In this document: positions 36,572 to 46,031 of the stretch, in pieces
Layout: every line of letters starts with the position of its first letter
How positions within the stretch are numbered: position 1 is the stretch's first letter
Origin: Marivibrio halodurans
Lineage (GTDB): Bacteria > Pseudomonadota > Alphaproteobacteria > UBA8366 > Aestuariispiraceae
Reading direction: 5' to 3'
Assembly (NCBI RefSeq): GCF_017963645.1
Contig: NZ_JAGMWN010000006.1
Coordinates: 186,001-250,000 of the forward strand
Length of the DNA: 64,000 bases
The notes under the pieces: generated by a model
Told to the model about the DNA's origin: nothing
Seen by the model: only the letters and a program-made list of their open reading frames with translations
Database searches by the model: none
Program-made: the position numbers and the translations under genes

Positions 36572-37840
36572 ATGGGTCAGGACAAGCTGGAAGCCATGGG
36601 GGATTTCCCCTTCGCGCGGCTGAACCGCCTTGTGGACGGGGTGACGCCGCCGGACGGCCTCGTCCCCATCGCGATGCAGATCGGCGAGCCGCAGGCGGCC
36701 GTCCCCGACCATGTCATGGCGGATATCGCGGCGCGAGCCGACCTCTTCGGCCGTTACCCCCCGCCGCCGGGCAGCGACGCCTATCGCGGCGCGGTGGCCG
36801 ACTGGCTCGTCCGGCGCTATGCCCTGGCACCGGGGTCGGTCGACCCGGCCACGCAGGTGATCGCCACCAGCGGCAGCCGGGAAGCGCTGTTCCAGGCGGC
36901 ATTGGCCGCCGCCGCGCGCAAGCAGGCGCGCCTGCCGGACGGCGTGCGCCCGGCCGTGCTCGTGCCCAATCCGCTCTATCACGTCTATGCCGGCGGGGCC
37001 TATATGGCCGATTGCGACCTGATCCCGGTCGCCACGACGCCGGAGAACGATTTCACGCCGGACTATGCCGGCCTGCCGGAGGAAGTGCTGGCGCGCACGG
37101 CCATCTGTTTCCTGTGCACGCCCGGCAATCCGACCGGCGCCGTCGCCAAGGCCGGGGCGATCGCCGCGATGATCCAGCTGGCCCGCGCGCATGATTTCAC
37201 GCTGGCCGTCGATGAATGCTATTCCGAGATCTGGTTCGACCGGCCCCCGCCGGGCGGGCTGGAGGTCGCGGCGGGGATGGATGAGGCCGGGACTAATCTG
37301 GCCGACATCTTCTCCCATGTGCTGACCTTCAATTCGCTTTCGAAACGGTCGGGGGCACCGGGGCTGCGCTGCGGTTTCATCGCGGGCGACGCGGGCCGGA
37401 TCGCCGATATCGCGCGGGTTCGCAGCTATGGCGGCGCCACCCTGCCGGGGCCGCTGATGCATGCCGGCGCCCATCTCTGGGGCGAGGAGACGCATGTCGC
37501 GGCGAACCGCGCGCGCTATGGCGAGCTTGTCGATATCGCGGAGAGCGCGCTCGGCCATCTGCCGGGCTATCGGCGACCGGAGGCGGCCTTCTTCCTGTGG
37601 CTCGACGTGCGGCCCGCCTTCCCGGACGGCGAGACGGCGGCCCGCGCGCTGTGGGAGCGGCACGGTGTGAAGGTGATGCCGGGACGCTATATGGCGCGCG
37701 CCGAATCGGGTAATCATGCGGGCGGAGACGCATGCTCCGGCCCGACCCCGGGGGATGCCCATGTCCGCATCGCGCTCGTCCACGCCCCGGCGGTGACACG
37801 CGATGCCTGCGCGCGGATCGCGTCTTGCATGGATGGGTAA
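36572..37840 (+). CDS. PLP-dependent class I/II aminotransferase, probable DapC-type
   Basis: 422 residues. The PLP lysine is K258 in FNSLSKRSGAPGLRCGF. TSGSREALFQAALAAA binds the cofactor phosphate, CTPGNPTGAVA and VDECYSEIWF hold the ring-contacting Asn, Asp and Tyr, and the C-terminal VRIALVH holds the substrate-carboxylate Arg. The best guess is N-succinyldiaminopimelate aminotransferase of lysine/peptidoglycan precursor synthesis, which occupies this position before ftsK in related genomes; other amino-acid specificities are possible. An insert of about 12 residues (SGNHAGGDACSG) precedes the last strand. Confidence 0.87.
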   Translation: MGQDKLEAMGDFPFARLNRLVDGVTPPDGLVPIAMQIGEPQAAVPDHVMADIAARADLFGRYPPPPGSDAYRGAVADWLVRRYALAPGSVDPATQVIATSGSREALFQAALAAAARKQARLPDGVRPAVLVPNPLYHVYAGGAYMADCDLIPVATTPENDFTPDYAGLPEEVLARTAICFLCTPGNPTGAVAKAGAIAAMIQLARAHDFTLAVDECYSEIWFDRPPPGGLEVAAGMDEAGTNLADIFSHVLTFNSLSKRSGAPGLRCGFIAGDAGRIADIARVRSYGGATLPGPLMHAGAHLWGEETHVAANRARYGELVDIAESALGHLPGYRRPEAAFFLWLDVRPAFPDGETAARALWERHGVKVMPGRYMARAESGNHAGGDACSGPTPGDAHVRIALVHAPAVTRDACARIASCMDG

Positions 37841-37882
37841 GGTCTAGCTTGGGCGGGGTCTGGTTGGGCCGGATCTGGGTGG

Positions 37883-37903
37883 CGTGGAATCCTGGATTCC
37901 ACG
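37883..37903. repeat. 21-base palindrome in the ftsK leader
   Basis: CGTGGAATCC and GGATTCCACG form a perfect 10-bp inverted repeat around a single central T. The following bases (CGCCTTCTTC, then GCGGGACCGGAATGAC) resemble the tail of alphaproteobacterial dispersed repeats. It lies 70 bases upstream of ftsK. Confidence 0.65.
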
Positions 37904-37972
37904 GCGCCTTCTTCACGCCCGAATGCGGGACCGGAATGACTTTCAGGGGCGCACCGGAACGGACGTCAGCGG

Positions 37973-40408
37973 ATGAGCGTTAACGGCGAACGGAACACCA
38001 CCTTCCTCCCCGACGGCATGGCCGACATGCTGAAGCGCCGGGCGATCGAGCTCGCGGGGATTCTATTGATCGCGCTGGCGCTTGCCTATCTGGCGGCCCT
38101 GCTGACCTTCGATGCGCGCGACCCGTCGCTCAACACCGCCTCCGGCGGCGGCGCGCGCAATCTGCTTGGCCTGCCCGGCGCGATCGTCGCCGACCTGGCG
38201 TTGCAATGGCTCGGCTGGGCCAGCGCCCTTGGCGCGCCGATCCTGGCCGCCTGGGGCTGGCGGCTGGTGGCGGACCGGGTGCTCGCCCGCGCCGGTTGGC
38301 GCGCCGTGCTCGCGCTGGTGGCGCTCGTCGTCTCCGCCCTGGCGCTCGGCACGCTCGAAGCGGTCGGGGCGAGCGGCACCCTCGCCCTCGCCGGACCGAC
38401 ACCGGCGGGGGCCGGCGGAGTGATCGGTACCCTTGGCGTGCAACATGGGACGACGCTTCTGCCACATCTGCCGATGGGGTGGACGGCGTTGGGGCTCGGC
38501 GTGCTCGGCCTCGGCCTCACGCTGTTCGTCATGGGTATCACGCTCGGCGAATGGCTCAGCCTGGGGCGGCGCACGGTCGGCGGTGTCGGCGCCACCCATG
38601 GGGCGGTGCGCGGCGCGGTGCGCGAGGCGGGCGGCCTCGTTCCCGCCATGCGCGGTCTGGTGGGGCGCGGTGATGGACGCGTCGAGCCCGCCCTCAGCCG
38701 CCCCGATCTGAACCGCCCCGCCAAGAGCGCCAGGCCAAGAACGCCGCCACGCCCCGCGCCGGAGGCGCGCCCAACCCGCGCCGACCGCGTGGAGACCCCG
38801 ACCAAGACCGCCCCCGCCAAGCGCGCGGCCGCCGACCGGCAGCGCAAGCTGGACCTGCCGCCGACGGACGGCGCCTTCTACCTGCCGACGCTCGATCTGC
38901 TGGAGGATGTCGAGGTCGACGCCGCCGCGCAGAGCCAGAACCGCGAGGGGCTGGAGCAGAACGCGCGGATGCTGGAAGGCGTGCTGGAGGATTTCGGCAT
39001 CAAGGGCGAGATCGTGAAGGTCCGCCCCGGGCCGGTGGTGACGCTCTACGAGCTGGAGCCGGCCCCCGGAACGAAGACCAGCCGGGTGATCGGGCTGGCC
39101 GACGATATCGCGCGCTCGATGAGCGCGATATCGGTGCGTATCGCGACCGTCCCCGGGCGATCCGTGATCGGCATCGAATTGCCCAATGCACGGCGCGAGA
39201 TGGTGGGCCTGCGGGAGCTTCTGGGCTCGACCACCTATGACGGCTCGAAGGCGAAGCTGCCGATGGTGCTGGGCAAGGATATCGGCGGCGCGCCGGAAAT
39301 CGCGGATCTGGCCGGCATGCCGCATCTGCTGGTCGCGGGCACCACGGGCTCGGGCAAGTCGGTCGGGCTCAACGCCATGATCCTCTCGCTGCTCTACAAG
39401 CTGACGCCGGATCAGTGCCGCTTCATCATGATCGATCCGAAGATGCTGGAACTCAGCGTCTATGACGACATCCCGCATCTGCTGTCGCCGGTCGTCACGG
39501 ACCCGAAGAAAGCCGTCGTCGCCCTGAAATGGACGGTGCGGGAGATGGAGGACCGCTACCGCGCGATGTCCAAGCTCTCGGTGCGCAATATCGAAGGCTA
39601 CAACAAGCGCGTGACCGACGCCGCCAAGAAGGGCGAGGTCATCAACCGCACGGTCCAGACCGGCTTCGACCCCGATACCGGCAAGCCGATCTTCGAGGAG
39701 GAGCCGCTCGACCTCACCCCGATGCCCTATATCGTCGTGATCGTGGACGAGATGGCCGACCTGATGCTGGTCGCCGGCAAGGAGATCGAGGCCTCCATCC
39801 AACGGCTGGCCCAGATGGCCCGTGCCGCCGGCATCCATCTGATCATGGCGACCCAGCGCCCGTCGGTCGACGTCATCACCGGCACCATCAAGGCGAACTT
39901 CCCGACCCGCATCAGCTTCATGGTGACCAGCAAGATCGACAGCCGCACGATCCTGGGCGAACAGGGGGCGGAACAGCTGCTCGGCAAGGGCGATATGCTC
40001 TACATGGCCGGCGGCGGGCGGATCACGCGCATCCACGGCCCCTTCGTCGACGACAGCGAGGTCGAGGCCGTCTGCGGCTATCTGCGGCACCAGGGAGAGC
40101 CCGACTATCTTGACGCGGTGACCGACGAGGACGACATGACAGGAGGTTTCGACACCGACGTCAGCGGCGCCTCCCAGTCCTTCGGCGGGTCCGGCGGTGG
40201 TGGCGGCGGCGACGAGTCGCTCTACGATCAGGCCGTTGCCCTGGTGGCGCGCGAAGGAAAATGCTCCACGAGCTTCATCCAGCGCCACTTGCAGATCGGC
40301 TATAACCGCGCGGCCCGGATCGTCGAGCAAATGGAGAAGGAGGGTGTCGTCAGTGCGGCGAACCATGTGGGCAAGCGCGCGGTCCTGGTCGGCGACCACA
40401 GCGCATGA
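37973..40408 (+). CDS. ftsK: DNA translocase FtsK
   Basis: 811 residues. Four membrane helices lie in the first 200 residues, then a Pro/Arg/Thr-rich linker (about 215-300). The motor has Walker [14 protein letters not shown] (456-468) and Walker [14 protein letters not shown] (about 584-596), with the [12 protein letters not shown] segment. The C-terminal gamma winged helix (about 745-811: DEALYDQAV-type start as [12 protein letters not shown], then [18 protein letters not shown]) reads KOPS sites. It anchors at the septum and pumps the chromosome terminus to allow XerCD recombination. A Gly-rich linker before gamma is typical. Confidence 0.97.
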   Translation: MSVNGERNTTFLPDGMADMLKRRAIELAGILLIALALAYLAALLTFDARDPSLNTASGGGARNLLGLPGAIVADLALQWLGWASALGAPILAAWGWRLVADRVLARAGWRAVLALVALVVSALALGTLEAVGASGTLALAGPTPAGAGGVIGTLGVQHGTTLLPHLPMGWTALGLGVLGLGLTLFVMGITLGEWLSLGRRTVGGVGATHGAVRGAVREAGGLVPAMRGLVGRGDGRVEPALSRPDLNRPAKSARPRTPPRPAPEARPTRADRVETPTKTAPAKRAAADRQRKLDLPPTDGAFYLPTLDLLEDVEVDAAAQSQNREGLEQNARMLEGVLEDFGIKGEIVKVRPGPVVTLYELEPAPGTKTSRVIGLADDIARSMSAISVRIATVPGRSVIGIELPNARREMVGLRELLGSTTYDGSKAKLPMVLGKDIGGAPEIADLAGMPHLLVAGTTGSGKSVGLNAMILSLLYKLTPDQCRFIMIDPKMLELSVYDDIPHLLSPVVTDPKKAVVALKWTVREMEDRYRAMSKLSVRNIEGYNKRVTDAAKKGEVINRTVQTGFDPDTGKPIFEEEPLDLTPMPYIVVIVDEMADLMLVAGKEIEASIQRLAQMARAAGIHLIMATQRPSVDVITGTIKANFPTRISFMVTSKIDSRTILGEQGAEQLLGKGDMLYMAGGGRITRIHGPFVDDSEVEAVCGYLRHQGEPDYLDAVTDEDDMTGGFDTDVSGASQSFGGSGGGGGGDESLYDQAVALVAREGKCSTSFIQRHLQIGYNRAARIVEQMEKEGVVSAANHVGKRAVLVGDHSA

Positions 40409-41096
40409 GACGGCGCGCGATAGTGGCGGAGACGCCATCCCGGTTCTGACCCGGCGGCGGGCGGGATTGGGCCTGCTGGCGTTCGCGGGCCTGTCTGCGG
40501 TGCCCTTCGGCATCCCCGCGACGGCGCGCGCCGCGTCAGGCGCGAGCGAAGGCGACCAGGCCCTGATCGAGGCGGCCGAGCGCTATTTCAACGGCATCGG
40601 CACGCTGCAATCGCGCTTCATCCAGACGAACCCGGACGGCAGCTATCTCGACGGCACCATCGCCATGAAGCGGCCGGGCCACATGCATATCGATTACGGC
40701 GAATCCAGCCCGATCGAGGTGATCGCCAACGGCACCTTCTTCATCCTGGTCGATCACCGGCTGGAGGAGGTGACCTATCTGCCGCTGGAGACCACGCCCG
40801 CCTATCTGCTGCTGCGCGAGGATTTCGAGCTGGGCGGGGAGATCGCGGTCGCCCGCGTCGATCACGGCGCGGGTCTCGTCCGCCTCGAACTGACCCATGC
40901 GGGAGAGGAGGATATCGGCTCCGTCACGGTGACGCTCAATGCCGATCCGATGACGCTCCGGCAATGGGAAATCCGCGACGCCCAGGGCCAGCGCACCCGC
41001 GTGACGCTGCTCGACCCACGGTTCGGCGTCACGCTCGAGGACTCCCTCTTCACCTTCCAAAACCCCTACGGCCCGGGGCAGGGGGGTAATCGCTAA
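40365..41096 (+). CDS. lolA: Outer-membrane lipoprotein carrier LolA
   Basis: About 243 residues if translation starts at the in-frame ATG 40365 inside the end of ftsK. No ATG exists between ftsK and the mature domain, and a start near the [14 protein letters not shown] signal core would need TTG or CTG, so the start is unsure. Signal peptide [20 protein letters not shown] with cleavage near ARA-AS is followed by LolA motifs: [34 protein letters not shown] and [15 protein letters not shown]. It carries lipoproteins through the periplasm to LolB. It follows ftsK as in most alphaproteobacteria and ends 4 bp into the convergent hydroxylase gene. Confidence 0.88.
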   Translation: MWASARSWSATTAHETARDSGGDAIPVLTRRRAGLGLLAFAGLSAVPFGIPATARAASGASEGDQALIEAAERYFNGIGTLQSRFIQTNPDGSYLDGTIAMKRPGHMHIDYGESSPIEVIANGTFFILVDHRLEEVTYLPLETTPAYLLLREDFELGGEIAVARVDHGAGLVRLELTHAGEEDIGSVTVTLNADPMTLRQWEIRDAQGQRTRVTLLDPRFGVTLEDSLFTFQNPYGPGQGGNR

Positions 41097-41884
41097 CCTC
41101 CGCGCATGAAGGGGGTCAGGATCAGACGAATCCAGCCGCGTTCCTCCCGGCCCTCGACGCCGATCGGCATGCCGGCCCGGCGTTTCGTGGCGCTGCGCGT
41201 GCGGAACAGACGGTCCCATAGGCTGAGCACCGTGCCGTAGGTCGAATCCGTATCGCGGCGGATCTTGTGGTGATGCACCCAATGCTGCGCGGGCGTGATG
41301 ATGACGGGGCCGAGCGCGGTCTCGACGCCCGCCGGCAGCCGCAGATTCGAATGGTGGAAGATCGCCGCCAACAGCACCAGCGCCTCGAACACCAGAACAC
41401 TGGCGAGCGGGATGTCGAGCAGCAGGATCACGCAGGCCCGCACCAGGGCGGAGAGCAGCACCTCCCCGAAATGAAAGCGCACGGCCGAACTGCTGTCGAG
41501 ATGCGCGTCGAGGTGATGCACCTCGTGAAAGCGCCACAGGGCGGGAATCTCGTGGTTCGCGCGGTGCCACCAATAGATCAGGAAATCGAGCAGCAGCAGA
41601 TCGAGCACCAGCCCCACCCAGCCGCTCCACCAGGGCGCGACCGCCGCCCGCCAATCCGGCGCCGTCTGTGCCGCCCACACGCTGACCGGAATCACGACGG
41701 AAAGCGACAGGCCCATATTGACCAGGAAAAGCCCTCCGTTGCGGATCAGCCTGGCCCGCCCGGCCGATCCGCGTGGCGCGTCCGGGTCGGCGGGGAACAG
41801 GCGCTCCCCCACGAAGAAGAGCGCGAGCCAGAATGCGACCACAAGGCCCTTGAAGGCCAAAAGCTCTTGCACGATCTGTTGCAT
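41093..41884 (-). CDS. Fatty acid hydroxylase / sterol desaturase family protein
   Basis: 263 residues. Four or so membrane helices carry the di-iron histidine clusters of the family: WHRANHEIPALWRFHEVHHLD (HxxxH and HxxHH, 41579-41517 region), HHSN and WVHHHKIRRDTDSTYG. It probably hydroxylates or desaturates a membrane lipid; the substrate is unknown. The 3' end overlaps lolA by 4 bp, convergently. It is divergent from the C26 amidase gene. Confidence 0.88.
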   Translation of the reverse strand: MQQIVQELLAFKGLVVAFWLALFFVGERLFPADPDAPRGSAGRARLIRNGGLFLVNMGLSLSVVIPVSVWAAQTAPDWRAAVAPWWSGWVGLVLDLLLLDFLIYWWHRANHEIPALWRFHEVHHLDAHLDSSSAVRFHFGEVLLSALVRACVILLLDIPLASVLVFEALVLLAAIFHHSNLRLPAGVETALGPVIITPAQHWVHHHKIRRDTDSTYGTVLSLWDRLFRTRSATKRRAGMPIGVEGREERGWIRLILTPFMRGG

Positions 41885-42084
41885 GCGCTAGGGCTAGCCC
41901 GTCATCGGTCCGCGAGGATATCGTGACAGCATATGGCCGACCGTCCGGGGCTGGGCAAGCACCCCTCCGGCCGCCGATGGCCCGCGCGCCATCAAAGCCG
42001 CGTGATCGCGACGACAGGACGCGCGAGCGATACCGCATGCGCCATTGTGCATATGCAATTGTTCAAATTAGGAAAGCGACCCCA

Positions 42085-42882
42085 ATGAGCGAGCGCCCGA
42101 CCCTCACCCCCCAACCCCTGATCGGCATCATCGCCTGTACGCAGGAATCGGACGACGGCGTGCGGTCCTTCAAGGTGGGGGAGAAATATGTCCGCGCCAT
42201 CCATGCCGCCTCGGGGGCGGTGCCGGTGATGCTGCCGCCGCTGGGGGCGGAGACGGATGTCGCCGCGCTGCTCGACCGGCTGGACGGGCTGTTCCTGACC
42301 GGCAGCCCCTCCAATGTCGAGCCCCATCATTATGACGGCCCGGCCGCGCGCGAAGGGGTGAAGAGCGACCCCGACCGCGACGCCACGACCCTGCCGCTGA
42401 TCGAGGCGGTGCTGACGCGGGGCCTGCCGCTGTTCTGTGTCTGCCGGGGCCATCAGGAACTCAATGTCGCGCTGGGCGGCACGTTGCACCAGCATGTCCA
42501 CGAACTGCCGGGCAAGCGTGACCACCGCGAACCCTACGACCTGCCGATCTCCGCGCGCTACGGCGCGGCCCATCCGATCGCGATCGCGGAAGGCGGCCTG
42601 CTCGCGCGGATCAACGGTGGCGCCGAGGAGGTGATGGTGAACAGCCTGCATTCCCAGGCGATCGACCGACCGGCCGACCGTCTGATGGTGGAGGCGGTCG
42701 CCGACGACGGCGTGATCGAGGCGGTGAGCGTCAAGGACGCGCCCGGCTTCGCGCTCGGCGTGCAATGGCATCCGGAACATCCGACGGCGCTGGAATGGCC
42801 GCTGTCCCAGGCGATGTTCCGTGCCTTCGGCGAGGCGGCGCGCGATCACGCCCGCCGTCGGGAGACGGCGCGGGCCGCATGA
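42085..42882 (+). CDS. Peptidase C26 / gamma-glutamyl-gamma-aminobutyrate hydrolase-like amidase
   Basis: 265 residues from the ATG at 42085 with AGGAAAG upstream; the longer open frame starts in non-coding leader. It is a class I glutamine-amidotransferase-like fold with nucleophile C120 in LFCVCRGHQELNVALGG, and the catalytic His and Glu in LGVQWHPEH. DGLFLTGSPSNVEP forms the oxyanion strand. PuuD-type enzymes split gamma-glutamyl-GABA in putrescine breakdown. No other puu genes are present, so the substrate is uncertain. Confidence 0.88.
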   Translation: MSERPTLTPQPLIGIIACTQESDDGVRSFKVGEKYVRAIHAASGAVPVMLPPLGAETDVAALLDRLDGLFLTGSPSNVEPHHYDGPAAREGVKSDPDRDATTLPLIEAVLTRGLPLFCVCRGHQELNVALGGTLHQHVHELPGKRDHREPYDLPISARYGAAHPIAIAEGGLLARINGGAEEVMVNSLHSQAIDRPADRLMVEAVADDGVIEAVSVKDAPGFALGVQWHPEHPTALEWPLSQAMFRAFGEAARDHARRRETARAA

Positions 42883-43085
42883 CCGCGCGCGACGCGCAGG
42901 GCTCTCGTTCCCTCTTTTACCGCCCCGCATCGCGATACCACCACCCGAGAGCCGCGAAGCCTTGAGGTGCGGTGCCGATATCGGCATGCTCCCCCAACCG
43001 ATCCGCCACGCTGCCGCCGATAGCCGTGGGCTTTTGTCTCGACCGGCGGGGGCTTCATGGATGTCAGCACAAGAGAAAGCCGCCA

Positions 43086-43877
43086 ATGCGCTTCGTCACC
43101 TGGAATATCAATTCGGTTCGCCTGCGTATCGATCTCCTGCGCCACCTCGTGGAGGAGACCGACCCGGATGTCGTGCTGCTTCAGGAAACCAAGGTCCAGG
43201 ACAAGGATTTCCCCGTCGCGGCCCTGCAGGATCTGGGGCTGACGCACAGCCTGTTCCGGGGGATCAAGAGCTATAACGGCGTCGCCGTCCTGTCCAAGCA
43301 TCCGCTGGCGGAACCGGGCGGCCATCACTGGGCCGGCCGGGAGGATGCGCGTCATGTGCTGGCGACCCTGCCGAACGGGGTGGAGGTTCATTCCCTCTAT
43401 GTCCCCGCCGGCGGCGACGAGCCGGACCCGGCGGTCAACGACAAGTTCCGCCACAAGCTCGATTTCGTCGACGAAATGAAATCCTGGTTCCCCGCCAACC
43501 GCGATCCGAAACGGCCGATCCTGCTGGCCGGCGACCTCAATATCGCGCCGCTTGAATCGGACGTCTGGTCGCACAAGCAACTGCTGAAGGTGGTCAGTCA
43601 CACCCCGGTGGAGACCGAGGGGCTGACCGCCGCGCAGGAAGCCTTCGGCTGGACCGACGCGATGCGCACCCTGACGCCCGCGCCGGAACGGCTCTACACT
43701 TGGTGGAGCTATCGCGCGAAGGACTGGCGCAAGGCCGATCGCGGCCGGCGGCTGGACCATGTCTGGCTCTCGCCCGGGCTCGACGGCACGCTGCGCCACA
43801 TGTCCGTGCTGGAGGATGCGCGTGGCTGGGAGAAGCCCTCCGACCACGCGCCGGTCATCGTCGATCTGGATGTTTGA
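43086..43877 (+). CDS. xthA: Exodeoxyribonuclease III
   Basis: 263 residues from the ATG at 43086. It is an endonuclease/exonuclease/phosphatase fold with MRFVTWNINSVRLR (Asn), LLQETKVQD (metal-binding Glu), LAGDLNIAP (Asp/Asn), and the C-terminal LDHVWLSP and SDHAPVIVDL catalytic Asp-His. It removes abasic sites and 3' blocks in base excision repair. Start choice excludes about 38 codons of upstream open frame that lack coding character. Confidence 0.95.
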   Translation: MRFVTWNINSVRLRIDLLRHLVEETDPDVVLLQETKVQDKDFPVAALQDLGLTHSLFRGIKSYNGVAVLSKHPLAEPGGHHWAGREDARHVLATLPNGVEVHSLYVPAGGDEPDPAVNDKFRHKLDFVDEMKSWFPANRDPKRPILLAGDLNIAPLESDVWSHKQLLKVVSHTPVETEGLTAAQEAFGWTDAMRTLTPAPERLYTWWSYRAKDWRKADRGRRLDHVWLSPGLDGTLRHMSVLEDARGWEKPSDHAPVIVDLDV

Positions 43878-43922
43878 GCCCGATCCCGAGGCCCGATTCT
43901 AAGCCCGGTCCCGGGTCCGATC

Positions 43923-44429
43923 CTAGACCCGACCCTGGGCCCCATTCCAGACCGCCATCTGATAGCGCCCGGGCGCCACGCCTTCCGGCGGGTCGAGGGG
44001 AACGGCGGCATCAAGCGGCAGCATCTGGTCGCTGACCAGCATCGCGCCGGGCGCCAGCAGGGGCGGCAGGCGTTCGGCGATATCGCCCGCCAGCATGGCG
44101 TTGCGCGCGGAATCGCCGGTGCCGATATCGCTATGGACCAGGATCGCACGCCCGGCCAAGGTCTCCGCCGCGCGCTCCAGGGTCTCCAGCACGTCGCCCA
44201 GGAACAGCCGCTCCTCGGCGGGGATGCAATCGGGATGCGCGCGCACCTCGCGCTCGAAGACATAGATCGCCCGGTCCGGCAGGATCGTGCGCAGATGATC
44301 GAAGGTGCGCCCATTGCCGAGGCCCAGTTCCAGCACCACGCCGTCGCGATCCGCGATATGCCGGGCCGCCTGATCCAGGCAGGCGCGCTGCGCCGTCAGG
44401 CGCCGGATCACGGAATCGAGACGGGACAT
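43923..44429 (-). CDS. Class I SAM-dependent methyltransferase
   Basis: 168 residues from the ATG at 44429. VVLELGLGNGRTFDHLRTIL is the SAM-binding motif I, followed by IYVFEREVRAHPDC with the ribose-binding acidic residue, and a motif IV-like AILVHSDIGTGD. It is small, with no extra domain, and the substrate is unknown. The gene is divergent from the glycosyltransferase operon, 196 bases away, and could act on its product. The short downstream spacer (43878-43922) contains imperfect CCCGATCC-type repeats. Confidence 0.8.
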   Translation of the reverse strand: MSRLDSVIRRLTAQRACLDQAARHIADRDGVVLELGLGNGRTFDHLRTILPDRAIYVFEREVRAHPDCIPAEERLFLGDVLETLERAAETLAGRAILVHSDIGTGDSARNAMLAGDIAERLPPLLAPGAMLVSDQMLPLDAAVPLDPPEGVAPGRYQMAVWNGAQGRV

Positions 44430-44625
44430 GACACGCACTCTTTTTTTCGTAGACGAGACGGGAAATCCTCCCCGGACAGTGCCCGGCGGAGCGGCTCCGC
44501 GCAATCCCGTGATTTGCGCGGACGCGGGGCTGTGCCATAGTGGCCGCGCTCGGACCCCCTTGCGGGCCCGGCCGACGCACTTCGCCGACGGGGGCGACGG
44601 GAGTGGGAGCGGCACGCGCCGACGC

Positions 44626-45954
44626 ATGAGGAACGATCACGACACCGGCCCGGACGGGGTGAAAGGCGCGATGCCGCCGGGCACCCGGCGGTTCGGGCGT
44701 TTTGGACGCACGCGCTCCGAGGCGAGTCGCGAGGGCGCCGCGGCGCATAGCCGCGTCCTGCTCTACAGCCACGACACATTCGGCCTGGGCCATCTGCGCC
44801 GGTGCCGGGCGATCGCGCATGCGCTGGTCGAGCGGAACAAGGACGTTTCCGTCCTGATCCTCTCCGGTTCGCCCATCATCGGCAGTTTCGATTTCCGCGC
44901 GCGGGTCGATTTCGTGCGCATCCCGGGGGTCATAAAGCTGCGCAACGGCGATTACACCTCGCTGAAGCTGCATATCGACATCGAGGATACGCTGGATCTG
45001 CGCGCCTCGATCATCCGCCACACGGCGGAAACCTTCGATCCCGACCTCTTCATCGTGGACAAGGAACCGCTGGGGCTGCGCGGAGAGGTGGAGGAGACTC
45101 TTTGGATGCTGAAGGAACGCGGCGTGCCCCGCGTCCTCGGCCTGCGCGACGTGATGGACGATCCCGACCTCCTGGCCCCGGAGTGGGCGCGCAAGAACGT
45201 CCTGCCCGCGCTGGCGGAACTTTATGACGACATCTGGGTCTACGGCCTGCCGCAGATTCACGAGCCGCTGGAAGGACTCGACATCCCGCCCTCAATCCTG
45301 CGCAAGCTGAGCTATACCGGCTATCTCAGGCGCGAGGTGTCGCGCGACTGCGCCACGCCGGCGCAAGCGCCCCTGTTCGATCGTCCCTATATCCTGGTGA
45401 CGCCGGGCGGCGGCGGCGACGGAGAGGAGATGGTCGACCGCGTGATCGCCGCCTATGAGCACGACCGCGACTTGCCGCACCCGGCGTTGATCGTCTTCGG
45501 ACCCTTCATGCAGTCCGACCGGCAGAACGAGTTCCTCGCCCGGGTGGAGCATTTGCCGGCCGTGGAGTGCCTGACCTTCGACGCGCACCTGGAGGCGCTG
45601 ATGGACGGGGCGCACGCGGTCGTGGCCATGGGCGGCTACAATACCTTCTGCGAGATCCTGTCCTTCGACAAACGCGCGTTGATCGTCCCGCGCACCACAC
45701 CGAGACGGGAACAGTTGATCCGCGCCAGCCGCGCGCAGGAACTCGGCCTTGTCGCCATGCTGCGCGACCGCGACGCCATCGACCCGGCGCGCATGGCGAC
45801 CGCCTTGCGCCACCTGCCGCAACAGCCCAGGCCGTCGGAACGCGTGGTGCCCGGGCTGCTCGACGGGCTGGACAATGTCGACCGTCTGGCCCGCCATCTG
45901 ATCGACGCGCCCCGGAAGCCCGACGCGCTGGACGTGGTCGAGCGACGAGCCTGA
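44626..45954 (+). CDS. GT-B glycosyltransferase (COG4671-like), first gene of the glycan operon
   Basis: 442 residues from the ATG at 44626; M at 44668 is an alternative, and the open frame upstream to 44428 is unlikely to be coding. The fold is MurG-like: VLLYSHDTFGLGHLRRCRAIAHALV at the N-terminal acceptor domain, YILVTPGGGGDGEEMV at the start of the donor domain, and the donor-site segment AMGGYNTFCEILSFDKRALIVPRTTPRREQLIRA. This matches a family of predicted glycosyltransferases without assigned product. There are no membrane segments; it probably works at the cytosolic face. It leads a co-directional block running to 57985. Confidence 0.85.
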   Translation: MRNDHDTGPDGVKGAMPPGTRRFGRFGRTRSEASREGAAAHSRVLLYSHDTFGLGHLRRCRAIAHALVERNKDVSVLILSGSPIIGSFDFRARVDFVRIPGVIKLRNGDYTSLKLHIDIEDTLDLRASIIRHTAETFDPDLFIVDKEPLGLRGEVEETLWMLKERGVPRVLGLRDVMDDPDLLAPEWARKNVLPALAELYDDIWVYGLPQIHEPLEGLDIPPSILRKLSYTGYLRREVSRDCATPAQAPLFDRPYILVTPGGGGDGEEMVDRVIAAYEHDRDLPHPALIVFGPFMQSDRQNEFLARVEHLPAVECLTFDAHLEALMDGAHAVVAMGGYNTFCEILSFDKRALIVPRTTPRREQLIRASRAQELGLVAMLRDRDAIDPARMATALRHLPQQPRPSERVVPGLLDGLDNVDRLARHLIDAPRKPDALDVVERRA

Positions 45955-45986
45955 CCCGCGCGGAACCGAGAGACAATGAGGACTCG

Positions 45987-46031
45987 ATGGGCGAGGAATC
46001 GATGGGCGCGAAATCGGTGGGCGCGGTCGCG
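45987..46031 (+). repeat. 15-bp tandem repeat at the start of a glycosyltransferase gene
   Basis: Three adjacent 15-bp units (45987-46001, 46002-46016, 46017-46031) share the pattern RTGGGCG and encode MGEES, MGAKS and VGAVA. The first two each begin with an ATG, so the repeat multiplies the possible start codons. Confidence 0.7.

Noticed and set aside
38063-40513. 816-codon minus-strand ORF opposite ftsK
   Set aside because: Same GC-shadow character; FtsK motifs are complete on the plus strand.
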